A stretch of DNA of 31,377 nt from an uncultured Bacillota bacterium (GTDB lineage Bacteria > Bacillota > Dehalobacteriia > UBA7702), in contig CAKUYE010000023.1 in the NCBI GenBank assembly GCA_934702375.1, forward strand, positions 1 through 31,377, in the 5' to 3' direction. The notes under the pieces are model-generated. The model ran no database searches. It saw nothing but the letters and a program-made list of their open reading frames with translations, and was not told where the DNA came from. Position numbers and translations under genes: made by a program. The stretch's first letter is position 1, and each line of letters starts with the position of its first letter. Below, piece after piece: positions 31,009 to 31,377 of the stretch.

Positions 31009-31093
31009 GGCAAATAAAAAGAAAGCACCGATTTGATTTACGAACAGAGGGCTCCAATTGCCCAAGTTGGTTCAAACCCTTATCGGTACTTCT
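31009..31093 (-). ncRNA. small structured RNA, array unit A
   Basis: Predicted reverse-strand RNA of about 77 nt. AAGTACCGAT (31091-31082) pairs with ATCGGTGCTT (31032-31023) over 10 bp with one G-U, starting 9 nt after the -10 box. Inside, GGGC-AATTGGA-GCCC and GGTT/AACC can form. The closing stem is followed by TCTTTTTATTT, a good terminator tail, so this unit is the most complete of the four: consensus promoter, folded body and terminator. Family unknown. Confidence 0.65.
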
Positions 31094-31099
31094 GATAAT

Positions 31100-31128
31100 A
31101 GTATACGTAATTTATGGAATTTTGTCAA
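31100..31128 (-). promoter_or_regulatory. promoter of array unit A
   Basis: On the reverse strand: perfect TTGACA at 31128-31123, exactly 17 bp, TATACT at 31105-31100. It begins 1 nt after the closing stem of unit D. Confidence 0.8.
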
Positions 31129-31196
31129 GGATAGCACAGCGCTATCAGAACCGGGAGGCAGCGGTGCTGTTGACCCCGGAAGCGCTGTGCTATCTA
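31128..31196 (-). ncRNA. small structured RNA, array unit D
   Basis: Predicted reverse-strand RNA of about 69 nt. GATAGCACAGCGCT (31194-31181) pairs perfectly with AGCGCTGTGCTATC (31143-31130), 14 bp, starting 9 nt after the -10 box. CCGGG/CCCGG and CAGC-ACC-GCTG continue the rod inward. There is no U-tract: the -35 box of unit A follows at once, so the unit-D transcript may run on into unit A or need processing. The stem is also a large inverted repeat in DNA. Confidence 0.6.
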
Positions 31197-31202
31197 TGGA
31201 TA

Positions 31203-31231
31203 AGTATAGTATAATAAGTGGTTGATGTCAA
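31203..31231 (-). promoter_or_regulatory. promoter of array unit D
   Basis: On the reverse strand: perfect TTGACA at 31231-31226, exactly 17 bp, TATACT at 31208-31203. Confidence 0.8.
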
Positions 31232-31251
31232 TCACGAAAGACGATGTGTTG

Positions 31252-31332
31252 TATATCCTATATCTATTTTAATACGGTGCCATCGGCCAGGGTGATGGTG
31301 CCCGTCTTTAGGATATAGCACTATCTTTTTTT
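31252..31332. repeat. nested inverted repeats at the right end, nature unclear
   Basis: TATATCCTA (31252-31260) and TAGGATATA (31309-31317) form a perfect 9-bp stem around GGTGCCATC/GATGGTGCC (31276-31284/31294-31302), which pairs fully only as forward-strand RNA through two wobble pairs. A T7 run at 31326-31332 follows on the forward strand. It sits where a fifth array unit would be, but no TTGACA-17-TAnACT promoter precedes it on the reverse strand. Confidence 0.4.
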
Positions 31333-31361
31333 GTCGTTTGAAAAGATAATTTTACTGCGAA

Positions 31362-31377
31362 CCAGCATAGATGCTGG
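31362..31377. repeat. palindrome at the window edge
   Basis: CCAGCAT and ATGCTGG flank an AG pair and form a 7-bp inverted repeat that ends exactly at the window boundary. It may be the start of a further structured element. Confidence 0.4.

Noticed and set aside
30695..31075. 126-codon open frame on the reverse strand across the small-RNA array
   Set aside because: It starts at a TTG with no proper ribosome site, shows no recognisable domain or coding pattern, and runs through two promoters and three stem structures. Best read as a chance open frame.
31023..31091. tRNA-like look of array unit A (a GGTTCAAACCC-like stretch on the forward strand)
   Set aside because: No 5-bp T stem around a 7-nt loop, no anticodon arm and no acceptor ending. 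The reverse strand, with a consensus promoter and terminator, fits better.
30601..31377. CRISPR array
   Set aside because: The repeating feature is a promoter-plus-stem design with different sequences, not identical direct repeats with uniform spacers, and no cas gene is present.

Overview
The window looks like the chromosome of an anaerobic, endospore-forming member of the Bacillota that uses the 22nd amino acid, pyrrolysine. The evidence is two small acid-soluble spore proteins, the germination protease gpr, sporulation membrane protein ylbJ, acetate kinase, an exported protein with S-layer homology (SLH) repeats, and a complete pyrrolysine set (pylSc, pylD, tRNA-Pyl, pylB, pylC, pylSn). 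SLH repeats together with spore genes would suit a Sporomusa-like Negativicute or a Desulfitobacterium-like Clostridium. I cannot settle this from the sequence. Intergenic signals are ordinary sigma-A promoters (one perfect TTGACA-17-TATAAT), strong Shine-Dalgarno sites and intrinsic terminators.

Layout. 1-4682: a possible gene tail, then the co-directional run asp23 - fakA - recG. 4700-7170: a bidirectional terminator, a reverse-strand ribbon-helix-helix regulator, a small Cys-rich gene broken by a frame change at an A7 run, two tandem SASP genes and an SLH protein. 7171-10466: gpr (reverse), rsmD, a coiled-coil protein and ylbJ (reverse). 10467-20261: housekeeping genes: ackA; then yceD/DUF177 - rpmF; plsX - acpP - rnc - an Elp3-like radical SAM gene - smc - ftsY. 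20264-23385: a methylthioadenosine salvage block, mtnP - mtnA - mtaD. 23453-29070: the pyrrolysine region, with a methyltetrahydrofolate/corrinoid methyltransferase gene lying between pylC and pylSn. 29199-30643: gdhA with its own promoter and terminator. 30644-31377: no convincing protein gene.

How the genes work together. PylB, PylC and PylD build pyrrolysine from lysine. PylSc and PylSn together charge tRNA-Pyl(CUA), which reads UAG. The adjacent methyltransferase fits corrinoid methyl-group metabolism, the usual reason bacteria keep pyrrolysine, although no Pyl-containing methyltransferase such as MttB lies in the window.

Two findings stand out. First, of 28 protein genes with an identifiable stop, only three end in TAG, and two of these are the two halves of the pyrrolysyl-tRNA synthetase. 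UAG readthrough of pylSc would run 18 codons and stop at a UGA that overlaps the pylD start codon. Readthrough of pylSn would run straight through a long hairpin that begins 12 nt after the UAG and is not followed by a U-tract. This suggests that UAG decoding feeds back on the decoding genes. Second, the reverse strand between gdhA and the right edge carries four tandem units of the same design: a perfect TTGACA, exactly 17 bp, TAnACT, then 7-9 nt later the 5' arm of an 8-14 bp stem whose other arm closes an RNA of about 70-78 nt. The internal sequences differ between units. This looks like an array of independently transcribed small RNAs that I cannot match to any family I know.
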